Assembly (NCBI RefSeq): GCF_000145215.1
Contig: NC_014392.1
Location: 310,001-374,000 of the forward strand
Length of the DNA: 64,000 nucleotides
Direction: 5' to 3'
Source of the DNA: Caldicellulosiruptor obsidiansis OB47
GTDB lineage: Bacteria; Bacillota; Thermoanaerobacteria; Caldicellulosiruptorales; Caldicellulosiruptoraceae
This document shows, in pieces, positions 33,085-41,684 of the stretch. Both the position numbers and the translations under genes were made by a program. The stretch's first letter is position 1. Each line of letters opens with the position of its first letter. The notes under the pieces are model-generated. The model did no database searches and was not told where the DNA came from. It saw nothing but the letters and a program-made list of their open reading frames with translations.

Positions 33085-34407
33085 ATGCCAATGATATTTG
33101 ATTTTTTAAAACCAGGTATTTATATAAAAAGATGGATTGTTTTAATGTTATTCAGTATTATTTTGATCTCAGCTTCGTTAACAAAAAGCATTGATATTTT
33201 TAATGTTTCAGTGGAACTTCGCACCTCTTTGCGCATAGGATTATTTGCTTTAGGAATTGGAGTTTTTTTGATTTCGCTGATGGGTTTAATAAAGGGTTTT
33301 ATAAGGCTTTTGAACAAGAGTCTGCCATACAGAATAAGCCAGAAGACCATATTTGATGCTATATATTCAAAAGGGTTTTTGGAAAAAGGACCAAGGGTTG
33401 TTGCAATCGGTGGCGGCACTGGACTTTCTACAATGCTCAGGGGTATAAAGAATCTCACAGCAAACATCACAGCAGTTGTAACTGTTGCAGACGATGGAGG
33501 TGGGTCTGGAAAGCTCAGAGAAGACCTTGGCATGCTTCCACCGGGTGATATCAGAAACTGCATACTGGCCTTAGCAAATACAGAAGAGATTATGCAAAAG
33601 CTTTTGAGTTACAGGTTCAAGGAAGGAAGTCTTAAAGGTCAGAGTTTTGGTAACCTGTTCTTGGCTGCAATGACAGGAATCGCAGGGAGCTTTGAAAAGG
33701 CTGTAAAACTCATGAGCGAGGTTTTAGCAGTTCGAGGAAAAGTTCTGCCTGTGACTCTTGACAATATTAATCTTTGTGCTGAGCTTGAAGACGGCAGGGT
33801 AGTTGTTGGTGAATCAAAAATTCCTGAAGAGGTAAAAAATTCTAAGACCCCAATAAAAAGAGTTTTTATAACTCCTTCTGATGCAAAACCATATGCTGAG
33901 GTTTTGGATGAGATTGAAAAGGCGGACGTGATAATAATTGGACCGGGAAGCCTTTATACAAGCATAATGCCAAATCTTGTGTTCAAGGAGGTTGTTGAGA
34001 GTATAAAGAAAAGCAGAGCAAAGAAAATTTACATTGCAAACATCATGACGCAGCCTGGTGAGACAGACGGCTATCAACTGTATGACCATATTGAGGCAAT
34101 AGAGAGACATTGCGGCGGAAGGATTTTTGACATTGTTATTGTGAACAACCAGCCAATTCCTCCAGAAGTGCTGGAGAGATACAGGGAAGATGGTGCACAG
34201 CCTGTCTGGAGTGACAAGAAAACAGTTGAGAAGGGATATACAGTGGTAGAAGAAGGACTTTTGAACATTTCTAACGGGCTTATTCGTCACAATTCAGCAA
34301 AGCTTGCAAGGGTTGTGAGTAACATCATCTATGGCAAGGATGTGATCCATGAATACAGGTTAGGGTATCTGAGATTGAAAAATTTTGGTAAGCCCTTTAA
34401 GAGCTGA
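33085..34407 (+). CDS. yvcK: Gluconeogenesis/cell-shape factor YvcK family
   Basis: This 440-aa protein is the long Bacillota form of YvcK (CofD-like fold). Two hydrophobic helices lie at about residues 16-35 and 48-70; the YvcK domain starts near 105 with V-V-A-I-G-G-G-T-G-L-S-T. Other signatures are V-A-D-D-G-G-G-S-G and P-P-G-D-I-R-N-C. B. subtilis YvcK binds UDP-sugars, is needed for growth on gluconeogenic carbon and influences cell-wall synthesis. The N-terminal helices, absent from the Bacillus protein, would tether it to the membrane. Start ATG 33085 follows GGGTGA; ATG 33091 is also possible. Confidence 0.95.
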   Translation: MPMIFDFLKPGIYIKRWIVLMLFSIILISASLTKSIDIFNVSVELRTSLRIGLFALGIGVFLISLMGLIKGFIRLLNKSLPYRISQKTIFDAIYSKGFLEKGPRVVAIGGGTGLSTMLRGIKNLTANITAVVTVADDGGGSGKLREDLGMLPPGDIRNCILALANTEEIMQKLLSYRFKEGSLKGQSFGNLFLAAMTGIAGSFEKAVKLMSEVLAVRGKVLPVTLDNINLCAELEDGRVVVGESKIPEEVKNSKTPIKRVFITPSDAKPYAEVLDEIEKADVIIIGPGSLYTSIMPNLVFKEVVESIKKSRAKKIYIANIMTQPGETDGYQLYDHIEAIERHCGGRIFDIVIVNNQPIPPEVLERYREDGAQPVWSDKKTVEKGYTVVEEGLLNISNGLIRHNSAKLARVVSNIIYGKDVIHEYRLGYLRLKNFGKPFKS

Positions 34408-34447
34408 AACACAGCAAAGGAAGCTTTCTTTTTGGGGGTAAACAAAA

Positions 34448-35425
34448 ATGTCTTTTTCATCGACTGCAAAATCAGAAGTGAGCAGAAAGCTTTCTCAAAA
34501 TTCCTGTTGTGTAAAAGCTGCGGTTGCAGCGTTTTTGAAGTTTGCAGGAAGCATATATGAGCTTGATGGGACGTTTTCATTTAAAACTTCATTTGAAAAT
34601 GCTCAGACTGCAAGGTCTTTTTTCCTTCTCATGAAAAACGGGTTTTCAAAACACTGTGAGGTAAGTATCAAGAAAAATAGTAAGCTGCAGAAAAACTATG
34701 TATATACTATCTTTTTACCTCCAAGCAGCGACAACATAGGCGTTTTGAAAGACCTTCATTTTGTTAGAAAAGGTGCAAAAGAGTATCATCTCAGTTTTTC
34801 GTTAAAAGAGGAGCTTGTGAAGAAAAAATGTTGCAGAAAGGCTTTTTTGCAGGCAACATTTTTGTCATGCGGTTCTATTACAAACCCTGAGAAGATGTAT
34901 CATTTGGAGTTTGATGTGAAGACAAAGGATGATGCGGAGTTTTTGCAGAAGGTTTTAAAGAGTTTTGAGTTTGAGGCAAAAATTGTTGAAAGAAAGTCTC
35001 ATTATGTAGTATACTTAAAAGAAGGTGAACAGATAGTAGATTTTTTAAACATCATTGGAGCGCATTCTTCACTTTTAGAGCTTGAAAATATTCGCATAGT
35101 GAAAGAACTCAGAAACAATGTCAACCGCCTTGTCAACTGTGAAACAGCTAACTTAGAGAAGACTATAAATGCCTCTATGAGGCATATTGAAAATATTGAG
35201 TTTATCGAAAGAACAATTGGCATTGACAGCCTTCCACAGAATCTGCAAGAGATAGCACGCCTTAGAATAAAATACAAGGATGCCTCTTTGAAAGAACTTG
35301 GAAGTATGCTCAAAAATCCTCTTGGCAAATCTGGTGTCAATCATAGGCTGAGGAAAATAGATAAAATTGCCGAGGAACTTAGAAAAGGAGGAATAGTATA
35401 TGCAAAGCCTTCACATGAAGATTGA
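34448..35425 (+). CDS. whiA: Sporulation/cell-division regulator WhiA
   Basis: This 325-aa DNA-binding protein has an N-terminal LAGLIDADG-homing-endonuclease-like part (F-L-K-F-A-G-S-I near 27, F-L-Q-A-T-F-L-S-C-G-S near 137) and a C-terminal helix-turn-helix with A-R-L-R-I-K-Y-K-D-A-S-L-K-E-L-G and K-S-G-V-N-H-R-L-R-K. In B. subtilis WhiA affects cell division and chromosome segregation; in actinobacteria it controls sporulation. Its last 26 bases overlap the crh start. Confidence 0.96.
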   Translation: MSFSSTAKSEVSRKLSQNSCCVKAAVAAFLKFAGSIYELDGTFSFKTSFENAQTARSFFLLMKNGFSKHCEVSIKKNSKLQKNYVYTIFLPPSSDNIGVLKDLHFVRKGAKEYHLSFSLKEELVKKKCCRKAFLQATFLSCGSITNPEKMYHLEFDVKTKDDAEFLQKVLKSFEFEAKIVERKSHYVVYLKEGEQIVDFLNIIGAHSSLLELENIRIVKELRNNVNRLVNCETANLEKTINASMRHIENIEFIERTIGIDSLPQNLQEIARLRIKYKDASLKELGSMLKNPLGKSGVNHRLRKIDKIAEELRKGGIVYAKPSHED

Positions 35426-35738
35426 AAATTCTCAGGGGATCTCTTCACGTGCTGCAGCCCTGCTTGTTCAGGTTGCAAGTAAGTTCAAGTCCCTCATTTT
35501 AATAGAAAAAGATGAGAAAAGAGCCAACGCAAAGAGTATAATGGGTTTGATGTCGCTTATGGTTGACTGTGGCGATGAAGTGACAATTATTACAGATGGT
35601 GAGGATGAGAAAGAAGCACTGGAGGCTGTTTTGAAACTTATTCAGTCAGATTTCAGCGAGCAGGTTGCTGATGAAATTACCCAGCAAGAAACAAAAAAGG
35701 AAAATAATAAAGAAAATAGCGAGAATGACAATGAATAA
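35400..35738 (+). CDS. crh: Crh-like HPr paralogue lacking the catalytic histidine
   Basis: This 112-aa HPr-fold protein starts at ATG 35400 behind AAGGAGGA inside the end of whiA. The regulatory Ser region N-A-K-S-I-M-G-L-M-S-L is perfect (Ser46 equivalent), but the phospho-transfer histidine of HPr (G-L-H-A-R) is replaced: the sequence reads G-I-S-S-R-A-A. It therefore cannot take phosphate from enzyme I and should act only in Ser-phosphorylated form, like B. subtilis Crh (which has Gln at this place), as a CcpA co-effector or regulator. The order rapZ-yvcK-whiA-crh supports this. A charged Glu/Asn/Lys-rich tail of ~25 residues follows the domain. Confidence 0.92.
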   Translation: MQSLHMKIENSQGISSRAAALLVQVASKFKSLILIEKDEKRANAKSIMGLMSLMVDCGDEVTIITDGEDEKEALEAVLKLIQSDFSEQVADEITQQETKKENNKENSENDNE

Positions 35739-35750
35739 GTATTTTAGAAG

Positions 35751-35783
35751 AGCTGCTTAATTTTTTTTAAGCAGCTTTTTTTA
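35751..35783 (+). terminator. Rho-independent terminator after crh
   Basis: AGCTGCTTAA (35751-35760) pairs perfectly with TTAAGCAGCT (35768-35777) and runs into seven T. It ends the murB-crh block. Confidence 0.9.
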
Positions 35784-35805
35784 AAATTTAGAAGAGAGGA
35801 TGGTA

Positions 35806-37047
35806 ATGGCATTGCTAAAAGATGAGCTTTACAGAAGAGTTTTGATTTTTGATGGGGCAATGGGTACTCAGCTTATTCAAAATGGTCTTAAAGAAGATGA
35901 ATGTCCTGATTTATGGTCGGTTACACGACAGGATGTAGTTTCGTCTATTCACAGGCAGTACTTTGAAGCCGGGTCTGACTGTGTTGAGACAAATACCTTT
36001 GGTGCAAACAGAGAAAAGCTCAAAAAATATGGACTTGAAAATGAAGTTGAGAATATAAACAAATGGGCGGTTTGCCTTGCAAAAGAGGTTGCAAAAGAGT
36101 ATGGAGGGTATGTTGGACTTTCTGTTGGACCAACAGGTAGACTTTTTGTTCCCTCAGGTGATCTGAGTTTTGATGAGGCAGAAAGAATATTTTACGAACA
36201 GATTCTAAGTGGAATTCAGGCAGGAGCGGATTTTGTTTCGATTGAAACTATGTCTGACATTAAAGAAGCAAAGGCTGCATTTTTTGCATACAAAAAGGTC
36301 AAAGAAGTGCTGAAAAAAGATATACCATGTTTGGTGTCTTTTACGTTTGAACAAAACAAAAGGCTTTTGATGGGAACTCCTCCAGAGGTTGCAGCATACT
36401 ATTTCAGTTTAATTGGCTGTGACATTGTTGGTGCTAACTGCTCTGGAGGGGCAATACAGCTTTTAGAGGTTATTAAGCAGATGCAAGGTTTTTCGTCTGT
36501 TCCGCTTTCAGTAAAGCCAAACGCAGGACTGCCAAAAGTGGTTGATGGCAAGACTGTGTATGAAAGCTGCATTCCTGAGTTTGTGAATTTGGCAGATGAG
36601 TTTATTGAAAATGGAGTCAGGCTCTATGGTGGGTGCTGTGGCACAAACCCTGAGTATATAAGTGCAATATCGAAAGTTTTAAAAGGGAAAGAGGTTTCAT
36701 TTGAAAGTGGTATACAGAAGAAGTTTATAACATCAATTTATTCCTTGCTTGATATTTCTCAAAAGTTTAGTTTTTATGAATTCAAGCTAACAAATGATTT
36801 CTCAAGCGAAGCTGTCTTCGAACTTGCAGGGCTTGAAGAGGATGCAATATTTGTTGATATTGATGAGAATGTAGAGCCTGAGGTTTTAAAAGAATTTTTA
36901 ATAGAATCTCAGGATTTTTCAAAAAAACCTTATGTTTTTGATATAAAAACAAAATCTCATGCAGATGTTATTGAAAGGTATTACTTTGGCGTGTATGGAA
37001 CAGTATCAAGCATACACGGCAAAAGCGCAGTCAAAGTGCAGATTTAA
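35806..37047 (+). CDS. Homocysteine S-methyltransferase with C-terminal extension
   Basis: This 413-aa protein starts at ATG 35806, six bases after AGAGAGG; ATG 35800 sits directly on the RBS. The N-terminal ~295 residues are a homocysteine S-methyltransferase domain: F-D-G-A-M-G-T-Q-L, T-N-T-F-G-A-N, zinc ligands in G-A-N-C-S-G-G and G-G-C-C-G-T. The last ~115 residues are an extra domain not recognised by me, with V-D-I-D-E-N and Y-Y-F-G-V-Y-G-T-V-S-S. It could be a methyl-donor or cobalamin-independent partner module. The next gene, 23 bp on, has the same N-terminal domain fused to MTHFR, so the two probably work in methionine synthesis. Confidence 0.88.
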   Translation: MALLKDELYRRVLIFDGAMGTQLIQNGLKEDECPDLWSVTRQDVVSSIHRQYFEAGSDCVETNTFGANREKLKKYGLENEVENINKWAVCLAKEVAKEYGGYVGLSVGPTGRLFVPSGDLSFDEAERIFYEQILSGIQAGADFVSIETMSDIKEAKAAFFAYKKVKEVLKKDIPCLVSFTFEQNKRLLMGTPPEVAAYYFSLIGCDIVGANCSGGAIQLLEVIKQMQGFSSVPLSVKPNAGLPKVVDGKTVYESCIPEFVNLADEFIENGVRLYGGCCGTNPEYISAISKVLKGKEVSFESGIQKKFITSIYSLLDISQKFSFYEFKLTNDFSSEAVFELAGLEEDAIFVDIDENVEPEVLKEFLIESQDFSKKPYVFDIKTKSHADVIERYYFGVYGTVSSIHGKSAVKVQI

Positions 37048-37070
37048 GAATAAGATGAGGAGGTTTTCAG

Positions 37071-38888
37071 TTGAAGAAGAGCTTTAGAGAGTTTTTGAAA
37101 GAACAGTCGACCGTAATTTTTGACGGTGCAATGGGCACAGAGCTTTTGAACAGAGGATTTTCGCTGGACTTTCCACTTGAGTGGGCAAATATAGCCAATC
37201 CTGAGCTTGTAAAGGAAATTCACACAGACTATATTTTGGCAGGCGCACAGTGCATAGAGACAAACACGTTTGGTGCAAATGAGTGCAAACTCAAAATTTT
37301 TGGGTTTGAAAACGAGGTTGAGAGGATAAACAGAAGTGCTGTTAAAATTGCAAAAGAGGTTGCAGACGATAAAGTTTTTGTCATAGGCAGTGTTGGACCG
37401 CTTGGGAAACCAGTTGGCAGTGGTTTTGAGATAGATACTAGACGAGCAAGAGAGGTGTACAAAAGACAGCTTTATTTTCTTTTAGATGAAGGGGTTGACG
37501 CTATAATCTTTGAGACAGCTGCATCAACACATGAGGTTCAAATCGCAATTGAAGCTTTGAAGGAGCTAAATGATAAAATTCCATATATAATTCAGTTTTC
37601 TTTTACCAAAGAGCTGAGCACAATATACGGGGAAGATATTTACATGGTTACAGAATTTTTAAAAGTAACAGATGCAGATGTTGTAGGACTTAACTGTGGG
37701 AATGGTCCACAAAAGACCTTAGAGGCTTTAAAGGTATTCTCACAGCATTTGAAAGGTCCATTTTCTGTCCAGCCAAATGCAGGGTATCCCCAGCTTGTGC
37801 AGGGAAGGCTTATTTATTCAACATCAGCTAAGTATTTTGCATCATTTGTTCCTGAATATATAAAGCTTGGTGCAAAAGTTGTTGGTGGGTGCTGCGGAAC
37901 AACTCCTGAGCATATAAAAGCTATAAAGGAAAAAGTAAAAGAGTTTTTACCTAGCATAGAAGTTGAAGTGGTTGAGAGAAAAGAGGAACAAAAAACAGTT
38001 TTAAAAGACACTCCATCTGAGCTTTCTCAAAAGCTTGGCAAGAAATTTATCTTTACAGTTGAGATAAGTCCACCTAAGGGAATTGAACTTGAAAAGACAA
38101 AAGAGGGTGTGAAGCTTTTAAAAGATGCTGGAGCAGACACAGTAAACATTGCAGACTCTCCAATGGCGAGGGTCAGAATCTCTCCAATTGCTCTTGCTCA
38201 TATACTCAAAGAAGAGCTGGGTATGGAGTCAATACTGCACTTTACATGCAGGGATAGGAACCTTATCTCTCTTCAGTCAGAGCTTCTGGGTGCAGCAGCG
38301 CTTGGGGTTAAAAATGTGTTGGCGCTTACAGGCGACCCACCATCAATTGGCGATCATCCACAGGCAAAACCAGTGTTTGATGTTAACTCTGAAGGTCTTG
38401 TTTTGATTTTAAGTAGGCTAAACAGTGGTACAGATTACATGGGCAATCCAATTGGAAAAGCAACAAATTTTACAATAGGCGTTGCGCTAAATCTCAATGC
38501 GGATGACTTGGAAAAAGAGATAGAAAAGCTCAAACACAAAATTGAAAATGGGGCGCACTTTATCGAAACACAGCCAATTTATAAACCTGAGACGCTAGAA
38601 AGGTTTTTAGAAAAGGTTAATTTTTCACTACCACCAATCTTGGGTGGAATTTTGCCGCTAAGGTCTTCACGCCATGCTGAGTTTTTACACAATGAAGTAC
38701 CAGGAATCACAATACCCGACAAAATCCGAGAAAGAATGCGTTCTTCTAAAGAGCCTGCAAAAGAGGGAGTAGAGATTGCCTGTGAGATAGTTGAAAAAAT
38801 AAAACATATGGTAAGTGGTATCTACATTATGCCACCCTTCGAAAAATATGAGATGGCTGTCGAGATAATTAAGAATTTTAAACATTAA
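37071..38888 (+). CDS. Bifunctional homocysteine S-methyltransferase/methylenetetrahydrofolate reductase
   Basis: This 605-aa fusion (B. subtilis YitJ type) starts at TTG 37071 behind AGGAGG. Residues ~1-295 are the homocysteine methyltransferase domain (F-D-G-A-M-G-T-E-L, T-N-T-F-G-A-N, Zn ligands in L-N-C-G and G-G-C-C-G-T). Residues ~320-600 are MTHFR: F-T-V-E-I-S-P-P-K-G, L-H-F-T-C-R-D-R-N and A-L-T-G-D-P-P. The reductase half makes 5-methyl-THF, and the methyltransferase half or the upstream gene passes the methyl group to homocysteine. No SAM riboswitch is visible upstream of the pair. Confidence 0.95.
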   Translation: MKKSFREFLKEQSTVIFDGAMGTELLNRGFSLDFPLEWANIANPELVKEIHTDYILAGAQCIETNTFGANECKLKIFGFENEVERINRSAVKIAKEVADDKVFVIGSVGPLGKPVGSGFEIDTRRAREVYKRQLYFLLDEGVDAIIFETAASTHEVQIAIEALKELNDKIPYIIQFSFTKELSTIYGEDIYMVTEFLKVTDADVVGLNCGNGPQKTLEALKVFSQHLKGPFSVQPNAGYPQLVQGRLIYSTSAKYFASFVPEYIKLGAKVVGGCCGTTPEHIKAIKEKVKEFLPSIEVEVVERKEEQKTVLKDTPSELSQKLGKKFIFTVEISPPKGIELEKTKEGVKLLKDAGADTVNIADSPMARVRISPIALAHILKEELGMESILHFTCRDRNLISLQSELLGAAALGVKNVLALTGDPPSIGDHPQAKPVFDVNSEGLVLILSRLNSGTDYMGNPIGKATNFTIGVALNLNADDLEKEIEKLKHKIENGAHFIETQPIYKPETLERFLEKVNFSLPPILGGILPLRSSRHAEFLHNEVPGITIPDKIRERMRSSKEPAKEGVEIACEIVEKIKHMVSGIYIMPPFEKYEMAVEIIKNFKH

Positions 38889-38906
38889 AATAATTATAAA
38901 AAATGC

Positions 38907-38937
38907 AAAGAGGCTGCGAAAGCAGCCTTTTTATTTT
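38907..38937 (+). terminator. Rho-independent terminator after the MTHFR fusion gene
   Basis: AGGCTGC (38911-38917) pairs with GCAGCCT (38922-38928) with a 4-base GAAA loop, extended by AAAG/CTTT, and is followed by a T-rich run. It separates the methionine genes from the helicase/nuclease pair. Confidence 0.9.
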
Positions 38938-38940
38938 TCT

Positions 38941-38970
38941 TTGACTTTCAATAGGAAAATATAGTATAAT
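38941..38970 (+). promoter_or_regulatory. Sigma-A-type promoter of the AddAB-like operon
   Basis: TTGACT (38941-38946) and TATAAT (38965-38970) are 18 bp apart, 57 bp before the ATG at 39027 and directly after a terminator. Confidence 0.7.
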
Positions 38971-39026
38971 TTTCTCAATATAACATACTATCATTTAATT
39001 TTTCCTTGAGAGGAGAAACCTCAAAG

Positions 39027-41654
39027 ATGAAAAAAGCATACCTTTTAAAAAAACTTAATTTAAGCCTTCTTGATGATGCACAACCAAATGAACTCATAAT
39101 TCTTCCTCGACGCTTTGTTATAAATAAGCTCAAAGAAAGGCTTGTTGAGAAAAACCGAGTTCTTTTTGATACCGATATATTTACATTTGATGATTTAATA
39201 ACCCCTGCCAAAAATGAGGTGCTAAAGACACGGAAGGTAATCACAAGGGAACAAGAGGTTTTAGTTGTATTTCAACTTCTCAAAAGTATTTTCAAAGGGA
39301 AAACAAACTTTGAAAATGTTTTGACATACGAGTTTACAAATCAGGTAATATACCTTTTGAATTTGATGTTTTTAGAATCAAAGGACTATTCTCAGAACAA
39401 TTTTGAGTCAGCTGAAAATTATGGTTTTTTAATAAAGCTTTTTGAAAAGTACAAGGAATACCTTGACCAAAACAACCTTGTCAACTTTTCATACCTTCAG
39501 GATTTGGCAATAAAACTTTTTGAAGAAAACAGACTTGAGTTTAAAGACTACAGTTGCGCAAAGATAGCATTTTTTACAGATTTCAGATGCGACCAAAAGA
39601 GAATACTAAAACTTATTGCAGAGGAAATAACTGATATAGAAGTTTTTATGCCATTTTTTGATGATATTGAGATCTGCATAGAAACTGCCAAGTTTTTAGA
39701 ATCGCTTGGATTTGACATAGTGTTTAGTACAAATAAAGAGTATTCATTGGGTAATTTAGACTCACCCTCTTGTCAGCTTAAAGTTTATTCCTATCCAAAC
39801 ATAATCCTTGAGATAAATTCTCTTGTAAAAGAGATTAAAAAAGACATCTCTGAAAGAAAAGCAGGTTTTGACAGGATAGCAGTTGTTGTGCCAAGTGTGG
39901 AAAGGTATAAAGATGCTTTGGTGCAGACATTTTCTGAGGAGATGTTACCTGTAAATCTTAGCTGTCAGAAGAGTCTTATAGAATTTGGATTTATCAGGTT
40001 TGTTTTAGAGCTTTTAGAGTTTTTGGGTGGAGAGTTTGATAAAAAGAATTTTGAACGGATAGTATCGCATAAATTTTTGAACACAGAAAAGGCAGACTTT
40101 GAGATTTTGTTTTCAAAGATGAAAAATATGAGTATTTTGGAGCTTGAGCAGATAGAATTTGTGCTTGAAGAGTTGGAGTTTTTTGCAAATTTATATGCAT
40201 TTGATGATGTGATTGAAAACCTTATAAAGGTTCGGCGGGTTTTCAATAGACTAAAGAGAATAAAAAATGAATATGATAAATTGCCAAAGCCATTTGTTAG
40301 CTGGCTTGAAAATACTAGAAAAGTTTTTGAGAGATTAGGAATAACAAAACATGCTGAATTTGTAAATGACATTGAATTTATAAAGGCTTTTTATCATTTG
40401 AATGAGATATTCAAAAAAGGCCAGGAAGACTTTAAAGAATTTGACTCTGATTTTACTTTTGAAGAGTTTCTGGGTATTTTTAAAACCATTCTTTCTCAGA
40501 AGATGGTTGACGTTTCGATTAATATCTTAAGCGGCATTGATGTTCTCAGCATTCAAGATGTTCTGGGCTCTAATTATCAAAAGGTTTATCTGATTGGTCT
40601 TTCGGATGATATTTTGCCACGCTCAAATTCTGAAGGATTTTTACGAAACATGAGATTAAAAGAAGAGCTCATGCTCGATGAGATAAAGAATTTTGACTAC
40701 ATATTTCAAAAAGACCTTGTGCACTTTAGAACCGTTTTAAACTCCTATGATGTGTATATGTCATATCCTCGTTACTACCAAACAGAGACAAATAAGAGCC
40801 CATTTTTGGAGTTAGAAGGTATTGAAGAAGTACCTGTTTTAAAAAGCTACATACCAAGTGACGATAAGGTGACATACAGGGAATATAAGTTTATAAAGAA
40901 TGTAAATAAAAAAGATGATGGGAAAACTTACACGTGTGCTGAGGTTCCAGAAATTAACCAGATAAAAGATAGAGAGCTTATTGAGTATCAGAGCTGTCCT
41001 TTGAAGTTTGCTTTCAAAAAGTTTGATGTTGACGAGAAAGAAAGAGAAGAAAAACATTTTCTTTCGAACTTGCAGCTTTTGTTTTCATGTATTCAAAAGA
41101 TACTTTCCTCAAAAGATCCTCAGGAGACACTTGATTTTTTGCTTTCCAATATTCGCTATACGCATAATGAACCGGTTAAAAAACTTGCAGCTTTAGATAT
41201 TATGCAAATATCTCTTGAAATTGTTGAGAGAATGAATGAATACGGGGTTGAAGAGTTTACTCCTCAAAATATGAAAGACAAGGTATTTGTAGTTAGAAAG
41301 ATGTTTGAAGGAGTTGAACTTCAACTCTTTCCTAATTTTGTTGTAAAAATTGATGACCAAGAAATATGCGGCTTTGTAAAAGCAAAAATTTCGTCTGAAA
41401 AAGAGATTGACAAGATTTGGATTGCTAATTACATCTTTGAGCTGGACAAAGTTGCTGCCATATATCTTTTTGAAAAACCACGATTCGTAATTTATGAAAA
41501 TACAAATGGTTCTTTGGATAAGTTAACTCAAGAGATCTTAAGTGGGATAAAAGAAGGGATCAATAAACTTGGTGAAATTGAAACTTATAAAAAAGCAAAG
41601 TCTGTTAAAAACTGTTTTTCTTGCGAATATAGCCATGTTTGTCTGTTGTTTTAA
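39027..41654 (+). CDS. AddB-like helicase/nuclease subunit with degenerate nuclease site
   Basis: This 875-aa protein starts at ATG 39027 (AGAGGAG ~12 bases upstream). It resembles AddB/RexB of the double-strand-break resection complex but is shorter than B. subtilis AddB (~1166 aa), and no Walker A P-loop is visible. Near the end it has the four-Cys pattern of the iron-sulfur staple: one Cys in E-Y-Q-S-C-P near residue 655 and C-F-S-C-E-Y-S-H-V-C at the C-terminus. Between them, where a PD-(D/E)XK site should show G-x-I-D then D-x-K, I read C-G-F-V-K and W-I-A-N-Y, so the catalytic acids seem lost. It probably has a structural or recognition role with the AddA-like partner encoded 30 bp downstream. 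Confidence 0.8.
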   Translation: MKKAYLLKKLNLSLLDDAQPNELIILPRRFVINKLKERLVEKNRVLFDTDIFTFDDLITPAKNEVLKTRKVITREQEVLVVFQLLKSIFKGKTNFENVLTYEFTNQVIYLLNLMFLESKDYSQNNFESAENYGFLIKLFEKYKEYLDQNNLVNFSYLQDLAIKLFEENRLEFKDYSCAKIAFFTDFRCDQKRILKLIAEEITDIEVFMPFFDDIEICIETAKFLESLGFDIVFSTNKEYSLGNLDSPSCQLKVYSYPNIILEINSLVKEIKKDISERKAGFDRIAVVVPSVERYKDALVQTFSEEMLPVNLSCQKSLIEFGFIRFVLELLEFLGGEFDKKNFERIVSHKFLNTEKADFEILFSKMKNMSILELEQIEFVLEELEFFANLYAFDDVIENLIKVRRVFNRLKRIKNEYDKLPKPFVSWLENTRKVFERLGITKHAEFVNDIEFIKAFYHLNEIFKKGQEDFKEFDSDFTFEEFLGIFKTILSQKMVDVSINILSGIDVLSIQDVLGSNYQKVYLIGLSDDILPRSNSEGFLRNMRLKEELMLDEIKNFDYIFQKDLVHFRTVLNSYDVYMSYPRYYQTETNKSPFLELEGIEEVPVLKSYIPSDDKVTYREYKFIKNVNKKDDGKTYTCAEVPEINQIKDRELIEYQSCPLKFAFKKFDVDEKEREEKHFLSNLQLLFSCIQKILSSKDPQETLDFLLSNIRYTHNEPVKKLAALDIMQISLEIVERMNEYGVEEFTPQNMKDKVFVVRKMFEGVELQLFPNFVVKIDDQEICGFVKAKISSEKEIDKIWIANYIFELDKVAAIYLFEKPRFVIYENTNGSLDKLTQEILSGIKEGINKLGEIETYKKAKSVKNCFSCEYSHVCLLF

Positions 41655-41684
41655 AAACAAGAACATCAGGGGATGGTTGTGAAA

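Noticed and set aside
35739-35805. SAM riboswitch or T-box before the methionine genes
   Set aside because: Only 67 bp are available and they hold a terminator; there is no room for such an RNA.
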